A stretch of DNA of 64,000 nucleotides, taken from the NCBI RefSeq assembly GCF_030269125.1, contig NZ_BSSM01000018.1, forward strand, positions 62,001 to 126,000, in the 5' to 3' direction. This DNA comes from Streptomyces hygroscopicus subsp. hygroscopicus (GTDB lineage Bacteria; Actinomycetota; Actinomycetes; Streptomycetales; Streptomycetaceae). Under the pieces are notes generated by a model. It searched no databases. It was given only the letters and a program-made list of their open reading frames with translations, and was not told where the DNA came from. Positions 34,535 through 43,792 of this stretch are shown one piece after another. The first letter of the stretch is position 1; each line of letters starts with the position of its first letter. The position numbers and the translations under genes are program-made.

Positions 34535-35875
34535 ATGACCGTCAACGACGATGTCCTGCTTGTCCACGGCGGAAACCCGCTTGAGGGCGAGATCCGTGTC
34601 CGCGGTGCGAAGAACCTCGTGCCGAAGGCCATGGTCGCCGCGCTGCTCGGCAGCGCGCCGAGCCGGCTGCGCAACGTTCCGGACATCCGCGACGTGCGCG
34701 TCGTACGCGGGCTGCTCCAGCTGCACGGCGTGACGGTCCGTCCGGGCGAGGAGCCCGGCGAGCTGGTGCTGGACCCGACGCACGTCGAGAGCGCCAACGT
34801 GGCTGACATCGATGCCCACGCCGGCTCCAGCCGCATCCCGATCCTGTTCTGCGGTCCGCTGCTGCACCGGCTCGGGCACGCGTTCATCCCCGGCCTCGGC
34901 GGCTGCGACATCGGCGGCCGGCCCATCGACTTCCACTTCGACGTGCTGCGGCAGTTCGGCGCGACCATCGAGAAGCGCGAGGGCGGGCAGTACCTGGAGG
35001 CGCCGAAGGGGCTGCGGGGCACGAAGATCCGGCTGCCGTACCCGTCGGTGGGCGCGACCGAGCAGGTGCTGCTGACGGCCGTGCTGGCCGAGGGCGTCAC
35101 GGAGCTGTCCAACGCGGCGGTCGAGCCGGAGATCGAGGACCTCATCTGCGTGCTGCAGAAGATGGGCGCGATCATCGCGATGGACACCGACCGGACCATC
35201 CGCATCACCGGTGTGGACAAGCTGGGCGGCTACACCCACCGGGCCCTGTCGGACCGTCTGGAGGCCGCTTCCTGGGCCTCGGCGGCGCTCGCGACCAGCG
35301 GCAACATCTATGTCCGCGGCGCCCAGCAGCGCTCGATGATGACGTTCCTGAACACCTACCGCAAGGTCGGCGGCGCCTTCGAGATCGACGACGAGGGCAT
35401 CCGCTTCTGGCACCCGGGCGGCCGGCTGAAGTCCATCGCGCTGGAGACGGACGTGCACCCCGGTTTCCAGACCGACTGGCAGCAGCCGCTGGTGGTGGCC
35501 CTCACCCAGGCTACGGGCCTGTCGATCATCCACGAGACGGTCTACGAGTCCCGGCTGGGCTTCACCTCGGCGCTCAACCAGATGGGCGCGCACATCCAGC
35601 TCTACCGCGAGTGCCTGGGCGGCTCCGACTGCCGCTTCGGCCAGCGCAACTTCCTGCACTCCGCGGTCGTCTCCGGACCGACCAAGCTCCAGGGCGCCGA
35701 CCTGGTCATCCCCGACCTGCGTGGCGGCTTCTCGTACCTGATCGCGGCCCTCGCCGCCGAGGGCACCTCCCGGGTCCACGGCATCGACCTGATCAACCGC
35801 GGCTACGAGAACTTCATGGAGAAGCTCGTGGAACTGGGCGCCAAGGTCGAACTCCCGGGCAAGGCCCTCGGCTGA
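34535..35875 (+). CDS. murA: UDP-N-acetylglucosamine 1-carboxyvinyltransferase
   Basis: A 446-residue cytosolic enzyme for the first committed step of peptidoglycan synthesis, PEP transfer to UDP-GlcNAc. Hallmarks: LEGEIRVRGAKNLVPKAMVA with Lys-Asn near the N-terminus, the active-site Cys124 in PGLGGCDIGGRPIDFH (the fosfomycin target, intact), ATEQVLLTAVLAEG, and TDWQQPLVVALTQATG. ATG 34535 is preferred to the TTG just before it. It ends at a strong bidirectional terminator facing the HU gene. Confidence 0.95.
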   Translation: MTVNDDVLLVHGGNPLEGEIRVRGAKNLVPKAMVAALLGSAPSRLRNVPDIRDVRVVRGLLQLHGVTVRPGEEPGELVLDPTHVESANVADIDAHAGSSRIPILFCGPLLHRLGHAFIPGLGGCDIGGRPIDFHFDVLRQFGATIEKREGGQYLEAPKGLRGTKIRLPYPSVGATEQVLLTAVLAEGVTELSNAAVEPEIEDLICVLQKMGAIIAMDTDRTIRITGVDKLGGYTHRALSDRLEAASWASAALATSGNIYVRGAQQRSMMTFLNTYRKVGGAFEIDDEGIRFWHPGGRLKSIALETDVHPGFQTDWQQPLVVALTQATGLSIIHETVYESRLGFTSALNQMGAHIQLYRECLGGSDCRFGQRNFLHSAVVSGPTKLQGADLVIPDLRGGFSYLIAALAAEGTSRVHGIDLINRGYENFMEKLVELGAKVELPGKALG

Positions 35876-35898
35876 CCGACCCCGAGCAAACAGCAAAC

Positions 35899-35932
35899 AG
35901 GGCGGCCTCCTCCGACCGGAGGGGGCCGCCCT
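35899..35932. terminator. Bidirectional terminator between murA and hup
   Basis: AGGGCGGCC (35899-35907) pairs with GGCCGCCCT (35924-35932), with inner CCTCC/GGAGG extension. On the plus strand it ends in CTTTC. It sits between convergent stops. Confidence 0.85.
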
Positions 35933-35971
35933 TTCGGCGTCGTGAGGACGCGGAGCGCCTGCGCGGAGCGC

Positions 35972-36253
35972 TTACTTACCCTTGGCCGCTTCCTTGAGCT
36001 TGGAGCCCGCGGTGACCTTCACGCTGAACCCGGCGGGGATGTTGATCGGCTCGCCGGTCTGCGGGTTGCGCGCGGTACGAGCGGCACGGTGGGTGCGCTC
36101 GAAGGTCAGGAAGCCGGGGATGGTGACCTTCTCGTCGCCCTTGGCGACGATCTCGCCGACGGTCTCGGCGAACGCGGCCAGCACGGCGTCGGCGTCCTTG
36201 CGGGTCACCTCGGCGCGGTCGGCCAGCGCGGCCACCAGCTCACTGCGGTTCAT
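35972..36253 (-). CDS. hup: HU family nucleoid protein
   Basis: 93 residues, the short HupA type without the lysine-rich tail of HupS. MNRSELVAALADRAEVTRKD begins the helical dimer body; the DNA-binding arm carries RTARNPQTGEPINIPAG with the intercalating proline, and GSKLKEAAKGK ends it. Binds and bends DNA nonspecifically. ATG at 36253. Likely highly expressed; the 308-bp upstream stretch would carry its promoter. Confidence 0.95.
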   Translation of the reverse strand: MNRSELVAALADRAEVTRKDADAVLAAFAETVGEIVAKGDEKVTIPGFLTFERTHRAARTARNPQTGEPINIPAGFSVKVTAGSKLKEAAKGK

Positions 36254-36561
36254 GTTGTTACTCCCGTGTTTTCTTGCCGTTGGGGTGTGCCACGCGGCGG
36301 TTATGCCCGCGGCACTGCGATGCCGATGCGCTCGCGCCCAGGGACGCATCCTGCCCCTACCTGCGGCGGGAAAGCCAATCCGGCACCCGTAGGAGTCGTG
36401 AGAACACCCTGGGGAGTCACACGAAAAGCGCCTGATCGGCGTCACCCTAGAGGGCGCTCGGCACCAGGTGGTTCCACGACGCGCCGTCGCGGGGGCCGCC
36501 GTGGCGATCCTCACAGCCCCTGGCACCCTACGACGCGCCGTGGTAAGTCGATCCGCCCTGG
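36254..36561. promoter_or_regulatory. Upstream region of hup
   Basis: 308 bp between the malic enzyme stop and the hup start. The first 30 bp upstream of hup are T-rich on the plus strand (TTGTTACTCCCGTGTTTTCT). No hairpin or repeat is strong enough to call; no gene seen. Confidence 0.4.
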
Positions 36562-37977
36562 TCAGGCGGTTGCGGCGACCGCCCTGGCGGCCTCGCGGAC
36601 GGCGCCGGCGACGGCGCCCGCGACCCTGTCGTTGAAGACGCTCGGAATGATGTAGTTCGGGTTCAGCTCGTCCTGCCCGACCACGTCGGCGAGGGCCTTC
36701 GCGGCGGCGAGCATCATCTCAGTGTTGACGGTACGGGACTGCGCGTCCAGCAGGCCGCGGAAGACGCCCGGGAAGACCAGCACGTTGTTGATCTGGTTGG
36801 GGAAGTCCGAGCGGCCGGTGGCCACCACGGCGGCCGTCTGGCGGGCGACCGCCGGGTCCACCTCGGGGTCCGGGTTCGCGAGCGCGAACACGATCGCACC
36901 GTCCGCCATGGCGGCCACGTCGTCGCCGTCCAGCACGTTCGGGGCCGAGACGCCGATGAAGACGTCGGCGCCGCGCACGGCCTCCTTCAGGGTGCCGGTG
37001 AGGCCCTCGGGGTTGGTGTTGTCGGCGATCCAGCGCAGCGGCGAGTCGGCCGGGGCGTCCACCAGGTCCTCGCGGCCCGCGTGCACCACACCGTGGATGT
37101 CGGCGACGACGGCGTTCTTGACTCCCGCCGCGAGCAGCAGCTTGAGGATGGCCGTACCGGCCGCGCCGGCGCCGGACATGACGACCCGGATGTTCTCGAT
37201 CGCCTTGTCGGTGACGCGCAGCGCGTTGGTCAGGGCGGCCAGCACGACGATGGCGGTGCCGTGCTGGTCGTCGTGGAAGACGGGGATGTCCAGGGCCTCG
37301 CGCAGCCGCGCCTCGATCTCGAAGCAGCGGGGTGCGGAGATGTCCTCCAGGTTGATGCCCGCGAAGCCGGGGGCGATCGCCTTGACGATCTCCACGATCG
37401 CGTCGGTGTCCTGGGTGTCCAGGCAGAGCGGCCAGGCGTCGATGCCGGCGAAGCGCTTGAAGAGGGCCGCCTTGCCCTCCATGACGGGCAGCGCGGCCTT
37501 GGGGCCGATGTTGCCGAGGCCGAGCACCGCGGAACCGTCCGTCACGACCGCAACGGAGTTGCGCTTGATGGTGAGACGGCGGGCGTCCTCGGGGTTCTCG
37601 GCGATCGCCATGCAGACCCGGGCGACACCCGGCGTGTAGATCATGGAGAGGTCGTCACGGTTGCGGATGGGATGCTTGGACTGCATCTCGATCTTGCCGC
37701 CGAGGTGCATCAGGAAGGTACGGTCGGAGACCTTGCCGAGGGTGACGCCCTCGATGCCGCGCAGCTTCTCGACGATCTCCTCGGCGTGGGCCGTGGACGT
37801 GGCCGCGATGGTGACGTCGATGCGGAGCTTCTCGTGCCCGGACGCGGTGACGTCGAGGCCGGTCACCGAGCCTCCGGAGGACTCCACGGCGTTGGTGAGC
37901 TGCGAGACGGCGGTTCCGCTCGCGGGCACCTCCAGCCGGATGGTCATCGAGTAGGAGACGCTGGGCGCCGTTGCCAT
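36562..37977 (-). CDS. NAD(P)-dependent malic enzyme with N-terminal ACT domain
   Basis: 471 residues. An ACT-type regulatory domain (SVSYSMTIRLEVPASGTAVS to about residue 85) precedes the malic enzyme core: MIYTPGVARVCMAI with catalytic Tyr, TDGSAVLGLGNIGPKAALPV (Rossmann Gly motif), the metal-binding PVFHDDQHGTAIVVLAAL, and VVMSGAGAAGTAI. It decarboxylates malate to pyruvate, giving NAD(P)H. The ACT domain suggests allosteric control by an amino acid or similar ligand (inference). ATG at 37977. Confidence 0.93.
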   Translation of the reverse strand: MATAPSVSYSMTIRLEVPASGTAVSQLTNAVESSGGSVTGLDVTASGHEKLRIDVTIAATSTAHAEEIVEKLRGIEGVTLGKVSDRTFLMHLGGKIEMQSKHPIRNRDDLSMIYTPGVARVCMAIAENPEDARRLTIKRNSVAVVTDGSAVLGLGNIGPKAALPVMEGKAALFKRFAGIDAWPLCLDTQDTDAIVEIVKAIAPGFAGINLEDISAPRCFEIEARLREALDIPVFHDDQHGTAIVVLAALTNALRVTDKAIENIRVVMSGAGAAGTAILKLLLAAGVKNAVVADIHGVVHAGREDLVDAPADSPLRWIADNTNPEGLTGTLKEAVRGADVFIGVSAPNVLDGDDVAAMADGAIVFALANPDPEVDPAVARQTAAVVATGRSDFPNQINNVLVFPGVFRGLLDAQSRTVNTEMMLAAAKALADVVGQDELNPNYIIPSVFNDRVAGAVAGAVREAARAVAATA

Positions 37978-38342
37978 GGCCGACTTCCTCTGCTTTCACC
38001 GTGTCGCGAGTTGTGCCGTCCGATCGTCGCACCTACCGCTCAGTACGTGGTAGTCGCCCTCGGTTGCGGACGTTTTGTTCATGCGGGATTCCCCAGGACG
38101 CGCATCTTCGGAAAATTGCTTCCACCATACGAGATCCGATGGGCGCAAGAAAGAGGCCCACGTCACTTCCGTGACGTGGGCCTCCCACGTTGATGACACC
38201 GACCCGCCATGCTCGCCTCGCGGCAAGTGGTCCCTCGCAGGGACGAAGGTTGGGCCCGGGGGCTTGGATCGAGCCGGTGCCGTACCCAGGCTAACAAACG
38301 GATGCCGGGTGCCATTCCCCGAGTGCCGGGTTCACCGGAAAC
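37978..38342. other. Stretch between the HelD-like gene and the malic enzyme gene
   Basis: 365 bp with the HelD-like gene's terminator (38153-38184) in the middle. The part nearest the malic enzyme is AT-richer (GGAAAATTGCTTCC near 38110) and probably its promoter. A 28-codon frame starting MNKTSATEGDYHVLSG reads toward malic enzyme but shows no clear ribosome site. Confidence 0.5.
38153..38184 (-). terminator. Terminator of the HelD-like gene
   Basis: Perfect 14-bp stem: GAGGCCCACGTCAC (38153-38166), loop TTCC, then its complement (38171-38184). On the minus strand it runs into TTTCTT, a classical intrinsic terminator tail. Confidence 0.88.
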
Positions 38343-40697
38343 TCAGTCGCGCAGCAGGTCCGGAACCCCGGCCGCGTCCGGCTCGTCCCGCTCCCCCGAG
38401 ACCACCGTGAGCTGCTGGGTCGCCCGGGTGAGTGCCACGTAGAGCACCCGCAGCCCGGCCGGGGACTCGTCGGCGATCTCCGCGGGCGAGACGACGACCG
38501 TCGCGTCGTACTCCAGGCCCTTGGCCTCCAGGCTGCCGAGAGCCACCACCCGGTCGCCGAGCCCGGCCAGCCAGCGTCTCGCCTCCTCGCGCCGGTTCAT
38601 CGCGACGACCACGCCGACCGTGCCGTCCACCAGGCCGAGCAGCCGCTCCGCCTCGGCCCGCACGGCGGCCTGGAGGGACTCCTGGACGACGGTGAAGCGC
38701 GGCTCGACCCCGGTGGACCGTACGGCCCTCGGCGACTCGGCACCGGGCATGGCGAGCGCGAGCACCTTGGCGGCCAGCTCGGCGATCTCGGCCGGGTTGC
38801 GGTAGTTCACGGTGAGCTGGAAGCGGCGCCGGGGGCGGCTGCCCAGGGCCTCGTCGCGGGCCTCGGCCGCCTCGTCCGGGTCGGACCAGGAGGACTGGGC
38901 CGGGTCCCCGACCACCGTCCAGGTGGCGTGCCGACCGCGCCGGCCGACCATCCGCCACTGCATCGGCGTGAGGTCCTGTGCCTCGTCCACGATGACGTGC
39001 GCGTACTCGGTGCGCTCCTGCGCGAGCCGCTCGGCGCGCTCCCGCTGGCTCTCCTCGCGCACCGGCATCAGCTCCTCCAGTCCGGTGAGCTGGTCCAGCG
39101 AGTCGAGCTCCCGCTTCTTGCGCGGCCGCGCCGGGACGCCCAGGATCGCCTGCAGTTCGTCCAGCAGGGCGATGTCGTGCACCGTGTGGCCGTCCCGCTT
39201 CAGCGAACGGGCCACCTTGCGCACCTCGCCCGGGTTCAGGATCCGGCGCGCCCAGCGGCCGAGCCGCTTCTCGTCGGCCATGGCGGCGAGCACCCGCGCC
39301 GGGGTCAGCTCCGGCCACCACGCGTCCAGGAAGCCGATGAAGGCGTCCTCGCCGGTGACGTCCTCGTCGAAGGAGGACCGCAGCTCGGCGGCCAGCTCCG
39401 GGTCGGTGTGCCGGGACCCGGCGCCGGACTTCGCCCACAGGGCGTCCAGCAGCAGCTTGCGGGCGCGCGGGCGCAGCAGGTTGACGGGGGCGGTGCCGCC
39501 GAGGGCCGTACGGCGGACGCGGTCCAGCTCCTCGGCCTCGAGTTCGAGCCGGCGGCCGAAGGCGACGACGCGCAGCCGGGTGGCGTCGAAGGGCTGCCGG
39601 GGCGTGCCGTCGTCGTCCTCGTGGCCCGCCGGAGCGGCCGGGCCCAGCTCCAGGGCGCCCCTGGCGGCCTTCCGCAGCACCTTCAGCATCCGGTACGAGC
39701 CCTTGGCGCGGGCCACGGACGGGGAGTCGTACAGCGTGGCCTGCGCGCCGTCGACCAGCGAGCCGATGGCGCGGATCGCCACCTGGCCCTCCTCACCGAG
39801 CGAGGGCAGCACGCCCTCGGTGTAGGCGACGAGCAGCGGGGTCGGGGAGACGATGAGGATGCCCCCGGCGTACCGCCGCCGGTCCTGGTAGAGCAGGTAG
39901 GCGGCGCGGTGCAGCGCGACGGCGGTCTTCCCGGTCCCCGGCCCGCCCTCCACGTACGTGATCGAGGCGGCGGGGGCCCGGATGACGAGGTCCTGCTCGG
40001 CCTGGATGGAGGAGACGATGTCCCGCATGGTGTGGCCGCGGGCCTGGCCGAGGGCGGCCATCAGGGCGCCGTCGCCGATGACGGGCAGTTCCTCGCCGTC
40101 GAGGTAGGCGGTGAGCGCGGGCCGCATCAGGTCGTCCTCGACGCCGAGCACCCGGCGCCCCTTGGACCGGATGACACGCCGTCGTACCACCCGTCCGGGC
40201 TCCACGGGGGTGGCTCGGTAGAAGGGCGCGGCGGCGGGCGCGCGCCAGTCGATGACGAGCGGCGCGTACTCCGCGTCCAGGACGCCGATGCGTCCGATGT
40301 GCAGGGTCTCGGCGATGTCGGCGGTGTCGTCGTCGCGCACGGCGCCCTCGGCGGGCTCCACCGCCGTGTAGGCGCCGTCGGGCCCCTTCTTGCCGTCCTT
40401 GCCGAGCAGCAGGTCGATCCGCCCGAACAGGAAGTCCTCGAACTCGTTGTTGAGCCGGTTCAGGTGGATACCGGCGCGGAAGACCTGGGCGTCCCGCTCG
40501 GCGAGCGCGCCGGGAGTGCCGACCTGGCCGCGCTGGGCCGCGTCGTTCATCAGGAACTCGGCCTCGTGGATCTTCTCCTCGAGGCGCCGGTACACCCGGT
40601 CCAGGTGTGCCTGTTCGACGCTGATCTCTCGGTCACGGACGGAATCCTGTGCGTCGTGTACCGAGCCGACCGCGGATTGCTGAACCTGAGCGGCCAC
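38343..40697 (-). CDS. HelD-like RNA polymerase recycling ATPase (UvrD/Rep-related SF1)
   Basis: 784 residues. The N-terminal coiled coil (EQAHLDRVYRRLEEKIHEAE) enters the polymerase secondary channel in known HelD proteins. The ATPase has Walker A in VEGGPGTGKTAVALH (about 249) and Walker B in VIVDEAQDLTPMQWRM; the second domain ends ATVVVSPAEIADE with LRVLYVALTRATQQL. HelD frees stalled RNA polymerase; in actinobacteria one class (HelR) gives rifamycin tolerance. No rifamycin-associated element is visible upstream, so the housekeeping class is more likely. GTG start at 40697. Confidence 0.88.
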   Translation of the reverse strand: MAAQVQQSAVGSVHDAQDSVRDREISVEQAHLDRVYRRLEEKIHEAEFLMNDAAQRGQVGTPGALAERDAQVFRAGIHLNRLNNEFEDFLFGRIDLLLGKDGKKGPDGAYTAVEPAEGAVRDDDTADIAETLHIGRIGVLDAEYAPLVIDWRAPAAAPFYRATPVEPGRVVRRRVIRSKGRRVLGVEDDLMRPALTAYLDGEELPVIGDGALMAALGQARGHTMRDIVSSIQAEQDLVIRAPAASITYVEGGPGTGKTAVALHRAAYLLYQDRRRYAGGILIVSPTPLLVAYTEGVLPSLGEEGQVAIRAIGSLVDGAQATLYDSPSVARAKGSYRMLKVLRKAARGALELGPAAPAGHEDDDGTPRQPFDATRLRVVAFGRRLELEAEELDRVRRTALGGTAPVNLLRPRARKLLLDALWAKSGAGSRHTDPELAAELRSSFDEDVTGEDAFIGFLDAWWPELTPARVLAAMADEKRLGRWARRILNPGEVRKVARSLKRDGHTVHDIALLDELQAILGVPARPRKKRELDSLDQLTGLEELMPVREESQRERAERLAQERTEYAHVIVDEAQDLTPMQWRMVGRRGRHATWTVVGDPAQSSWSDPDEAAEARDEALGSRPRRRFQLTVNYRNPAEIAELAAKVLALAMPGAESPRAVRSTGVEPRFTVVQESLQAAVRAEAERLLGLVDGTVGVVVAMNRREEARRWLAGLGDRVVALGSLEAKGLEYDATVVVSPAEIADESPAGLRVLYVALTRATQQLTVVSGERDEPDAAGVPDLLRD

Positions 40698-40827
40698 CGG
40701 GCCCCCTTCTGACGTGCTGGGCAGCCGTCAACCGTACGCGAAGGGGGGCGCCGGAGGCTACGGGAGGCGGGCGCTTTGCCGAACGGGGCGTTCGCCCGGA
40801 CGCGCCCGGAGGGGCCGGGCGCGGCGC

Positions 40828-41388
40828 TCAGGCGCGGGTGAGCGCCGCCCGCCGTCGGTGCCGGGCCACGCGCTCCCGGTTGCCGCACGCCTCGCTGGAG
40901 CACCAGCGCCGCCGGCGCCCCCGTGAGGTGTCGAGGTAGAGGAGGGGGCAGTTGTCCCCCTCGCACTCCCGCAGGGCGGCCCGCGCGACGGGATCGGTGA
41001 GCAGCTCCACGGCGTCCCGGGCCAGCAGCGCGAGCAGGGCGGCCGGGCCGGGTGGCGCGGCCAGCTCCCGCACGAGACGTCCGTCGTCGTGTCGTACGGC
41101 ACGGGGCGCGGGCGGCGCCCCCAGGGCCACCTCGTTGATCCGCCCGAGCGCCCTCCCGTACGACACGGACCCTCCGCCGTGCCGCACCAACCGGCCCACG
41201 GACTCACGGACTTCCCGGAACTGGACGATCCAGGACTCGTCGGCGTGCGCGAGCCCCGTACCGGCCGGCACCAGTCCGACCTCCTCGATCCAGGCGCACA
41301 ACGCCCCGACGGAATCGAGCCGTTCACCGGGATGGCTGGTCGCCAGCAGATCCAGACAGACCCGTCCGGCATCGAACCGCAGCGCCAT
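40828..41388 (-). CDS. CGNR zinc-finger / ABATE domain protein
   Basis: 186 residues. The N-terminal ABATE region (RFDAGRVCLDLLATSHPGERLD) leads to a C-terminal zinc knuckle: CEGDNCPLLYLDTS, then WCSSEACGNRERVARHRRR, the CGNR motif with four metal ligands (C-x4-C and C-x4-C). The family is thought to be regulatory, possibly stress-linked, with unknown targets. ATG at 41388 was chosen because MALRFDAGR is the usual opening. Confidence 0.88.
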   Translation of the reverse strand: MALRFDAGRVCLDLLATSHPGERLDSVGALCAWIEEVGLVPAGTGLAHADESWIVQFREVRESVGRLVRHGGGSVSYGRALGRINEVALGAPPAPRAVRHDDGRLVRELAAPPGPAALLALLARDAVELLTDPVARAALRECEGDNCPLLYLDTSRGRRRRWCSSEACGNRERVARHRRRAALTRA

Positions 41389-41486
41389 GTGCCTGTCACC
41401 GCCTAGGCATACGGGGAGTGTGCAGACCGCCTCCTCCCACAGTGCCCGCCCGAACGAGTCCCCGGAACCCCTCGCGCCGGGGCCGG

Positions 41487-41924
41487 TCACGAAGCGGGGG
41501 GACCGAGCCCCGACAGGGGAACCCGCCGCGCCGACACCCTCCGGTGACAGATCCGCCACCCCTCGGGGGTCCGCACCACGGTGTCGTCGTAGGTGACGGA
41601 CCCGCAGGACCCGTCCGCCATGACGCCCAGCCCCTTGGATCGGACCCGCACCCGGCCGTCCGCCGACTCGCCCACGACGACGTTGGTCACATGGTGCGCG
41701 ACGGGGTTGCCCGCGCCCAGCGCGAGGGCGGCCTCCCGAACGGCGGCCACGCCGAGCAGCCGACCGCCCCCGAGGTCGCTCACGTCATAGACGACGTCCG
41801 GCGTGAACAGCTCCTCCAGCCGGCCGAGATCCCCGTCGTCGACCAGATGCCCGTGCATCGACACCAGGTCGGTGATGTCCGACCGCTCCTCGGCGGAGAC
41901 CGCCGCGCCGCGCCGCGCGCTCAC
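41487..41924 (-). CDS. SnoaL/NTF2-like fold protein
   Basis: 145 residues. The cone-fold pattern is clear: ITDLVSMHGHLVDDGDLGRL, then LFTPDVVYDVSDLGGGRL, HHVTNVVVGESADGRVRV and VTYDDTVVRTPEGWRICHRR. Members are small cyclases, isomerases or binding proteins; the function here cannot be told. The GTG start overlaps the stop of the DinB gene by 4 bp (GTGA), so the two are translationally coupled. Confidence 0.85.
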   Translation of the reverse strand: MSARRGAAVSAEERSDITDLVSMHGHLVDDGDLGRLEELFTPDVVYDVSDLGGGRLLGVAAVREAALALGAGNPVAHHVTNVVVGESADGRVRVRSKGLGVMADGSCGSVTYDDTVVRTPEGWRICHRRVSARRVPLSGLGPPAS

Positions 41925-42490
41925 TGCCCCACCCTGCCGTCGACGCACTCGCGCAGCAGGTCGGCGTGCCCGCAGTGCCGGGCGTACTCCTCGATCCGGT
42001 GCACCAGCAGCTCCCTCACCGAGATCCGGTCCCTGCCCAGCCGCTCCCCGAGATCCGGGTGCGCGGCCAGCGCGGCGTCGGTCGCGGCCTGCTCACGCGC
42101 GAGATCGGCATACGCGGCCTCGACCTGCGCCTGCTCCCCGACGGCGTGCTCGAAATCCGCGTCCCGCCCGCCGTACAGCTTCGGCAGCGGCTCCCCCTCC
42201 CCGAGCCAGTTCCGCCAGCCCCGCTCCACCTCGGCGAGGTGCCGCACCAGCCCGAGCAACGACATCGTCGACGGCGGCACCGACCTCCGCGCCAACTGCT
42301 CGGCGTCCAGCCCCTCGCACTTCATCCGCAAGGTCATGCGGTAGCCGGCCAGGTACTCCCGCAGCGTCGCCGCCTCCCCCTCCGCCCGGTCCCCCACGCT
42401 CTCGCGCGGATCGTCGTCCGGGTCGACCCACATGTCGGGGTAGAGGGTCGCCTTGGTCCATCGCACGGGTCGGTCAGTCATGCGGCTCAT
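41921..42490 (-). CDS. DinB family protein (DUF664 type)
   Basis: About 189 residues in a four-helix DinB fold. YPDMWVDPDDDPRESVGD leads to TLREYLAGYRMTLRMKCEGL, then SMSLLGLVRHLAEVERGWRNW with the conserved His after LVRHLAEVE, and a C-terminal LLVHRIEEYARHCGHADLLRE whose two His complete the usual three-His metal site. Such proteins include thiol-dependent S-transferases using mycothiol. Starts 42490 and 42481 are both possible. Coupled to the NTF2-like gene. Confidence 0.88.
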   Translation of the reverse strand: MSRMTDRPVRWTKATLYPDMWVDPDDDPRESVGDRAEGEAATLREYLAGYRMTLRMKCEGLDAEQLARRSVPPSTMSLLGLVRHLAEVERGWRNWLGEGEPLPKLYGGRDADFEHAVGEQAQVEAAYADLAREQAATDAALAAHPDLGERLGRDRISVRELLVHRIEEYARHCGHADLLRECVDGRVGQ

Positions 42491-42669
42491 AGTCGACCGC
42501 GATCCCCCGAGATCGCCATCGACTTTCGCGTGACGCCGGTGTCGGCGAGAGGACTCACACGGCTCCGGCGGCGGTGAGGCGGTCGACGGTCTCGGCATGT
42601 GCGCGCACCGTCCCGGCGCGGCCCCGGCACGCCGCCGCGCACAGGGGTGGGTATCCGGCACGCACATGG

Positions 42670-42704
42670 CGAAGGCCCCGCCGCTCCGAGCGACGAGGCC
42701 TTTG
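42670..42704 (-). terminator. Probable ssrA terminator
   Basis: AAGGCC (42672-42677) pairs with GGCCTT (42697-42702) around an inner CGCTC/GAGCG stem with small mismatches. It lies about 30 bp beyond the tmRNA 3' end on the minus strand. Confidence 0.55.
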
Positions 42705-42734
42705 CCCACATGGGGTTACCCCCGGAGGGGTTCG

Positions 42735-43100
42735 TGGAGATGGCGGGAATCGAACCCGCGTCCAACGGTGCGGAATCAGGGCTTCTCCGTGTGCAGTTCG
42801 CTGTGATTTTCTCAGCCCCGGCGATCACGCGAACAAGTCGCCGACGGGCTCAGTCACTGTTTGGTTTCCCTCTTCACCCCGTGACCGGGATCAAGGTTTA
42901 GTTCCCTAGCTGATGCCAGGATCCGGGTCGGGAACAGCCCCGGGCTGACACTTCGCAAGTCGCTACTTAGGCAGCGAGGGCGAAGGAATCGCGCTTGGTG
43001 TTGGCGATTATTTTTTTCGGCCTGTGGTTTACGAGATCATGGCCGCTTCCTCGACACGCTTCCCCTGCTTCGACAGCCGCTGTCGAAACCGATCATCCCC
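42735..43100 (-). ncRNA. ssrA: Transfer-messenger RNA (tmRNA)
   Basis: 366 nt. The 5' GGGGATG pairs with 3' CATCTCC to form the acceptor stem; the 5' part continues GATCGGTTTCGACAGC, a tmRNA hallmark, and the 3' T arm reads GCGGGTTCGATTCCCGC. CCA is not encoded. The tag frame (42967-43005) codes ANTKRDSFALAA followed by TAA. With SmpB, encoded 92 bp upstream, it rescues stalled ribosomes and tags the products for Clp proteolysis. Confidence 0.95.
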
Positions 43101-43192
43101 ATGTTGTTTTTTCAAGGTGCGCACCGGGCTCGCGTCCGATGCTGTCGCCATCGTACGGGAACAACGCAGCTCCGTGCCAGCGTATTCCCCGG

Positions 43193-43747
43193 CTACACGC
43201 CGCGCTGCCTCCGCTTCGCCGCCGCGATGGCGCGGTCCGACTCGCGTCGGTCCTGCTTCTCCCGCAGGGTCTGTCGCTTGTCGTACTCCTTCTTGCCCCG
43301 GGCGAGCGCGATCTCGGCCTTCGCGCGGCCGTCCCGGAAGTACACGGCGAGCGGCACGATGGTGTGACCCGTCTCCTGCGCCTTGGACTCCAGCTTGTCG
43401 ATCTCCTCGCGGTGCAGCAGCAGCTTGCGCTTGCGGCGCGCGGAGTGGTTGGTCCAGCTGCCCTGGTGGTACTCGGGGATGTGGGCGTTGTGCAGCCACG
43501 CCTCGCCCCGGTCGATCTGGACGAAGCCGTCGGTCAGCGAGGTCCGGCCCTCGCGCAGCGACTTGACCTCGGTGCCGGTGAGCACGAGCCCGGCCTCGTA
43601 GGTGTCGATGATCGCGTAGTCGTGCCGGGCCTTCTTGTTCTGGGCGACGATCTTGCGCTTGCCGCCCTTCTCGCCGTCCCTCGCCTTGCCCGCCCCGCCG
43701 CCCTGCTTGGGCTGGGACTCCTTGGGTACGTACATTCCCTTGCTCAT
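43193..43747 (-). CDS. smpB: SsrA-binding protein SmpB
   Basis: 184 residues. After a lysine/glycine-rich N-terminal extension (KQGGGAGKARDGEKGGKRK) the SmpB OB-fold is complete: IVAQNKKARHDYAIIDTYEA, GLVLTGTEVKSLREGRTSL, HNAHIPEYHQGSWTNH and RKRKLLLHREEIDKLE, then the C-terminal tail KKEYDKRQTLREKQDRRE that mimics mRNA. ATG 43747 is preferred; 43759 is a possible alternative. Directly upstream of ssrA, its functional partner. Confidence 0.95.
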   Translation of the reverse strand: MSKGMYVPKESQPKQGGGAGKARDGEKGGKRKIVAQNKKARHDYAIIDTYEAGLVLTGTEVKSLREGRTSLTDGFVQIDRGEAWLHNAHIPEYHQGSWTNHSARRKRKLLLHREEIDKLESKAQETGHTIVPLAVYFRDGRAKAEIALARGKKEYDKRQTLREKQDRRESDRAIAAAKRRQRGV

Positions 43748-43792
43748 AGTGCCGTCCATTTTCGCACTACGCGGGGGGCCTGCGGCCAGCCT

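Noticed and set aside
38000..38080. 28-codon leader peptide MNKTSATEG before the malic enzyme gene
   Set aside because: Only a weak ribosome site, no attenuator-like hairpin after it and no codon bias pointing to regulation.
40698..40827. Rifamycin-associated element upstream of the HelD-like gene
   Set aside because: No such inverted repeat is visible, so a rifamycin-induced HelR role is not supported.
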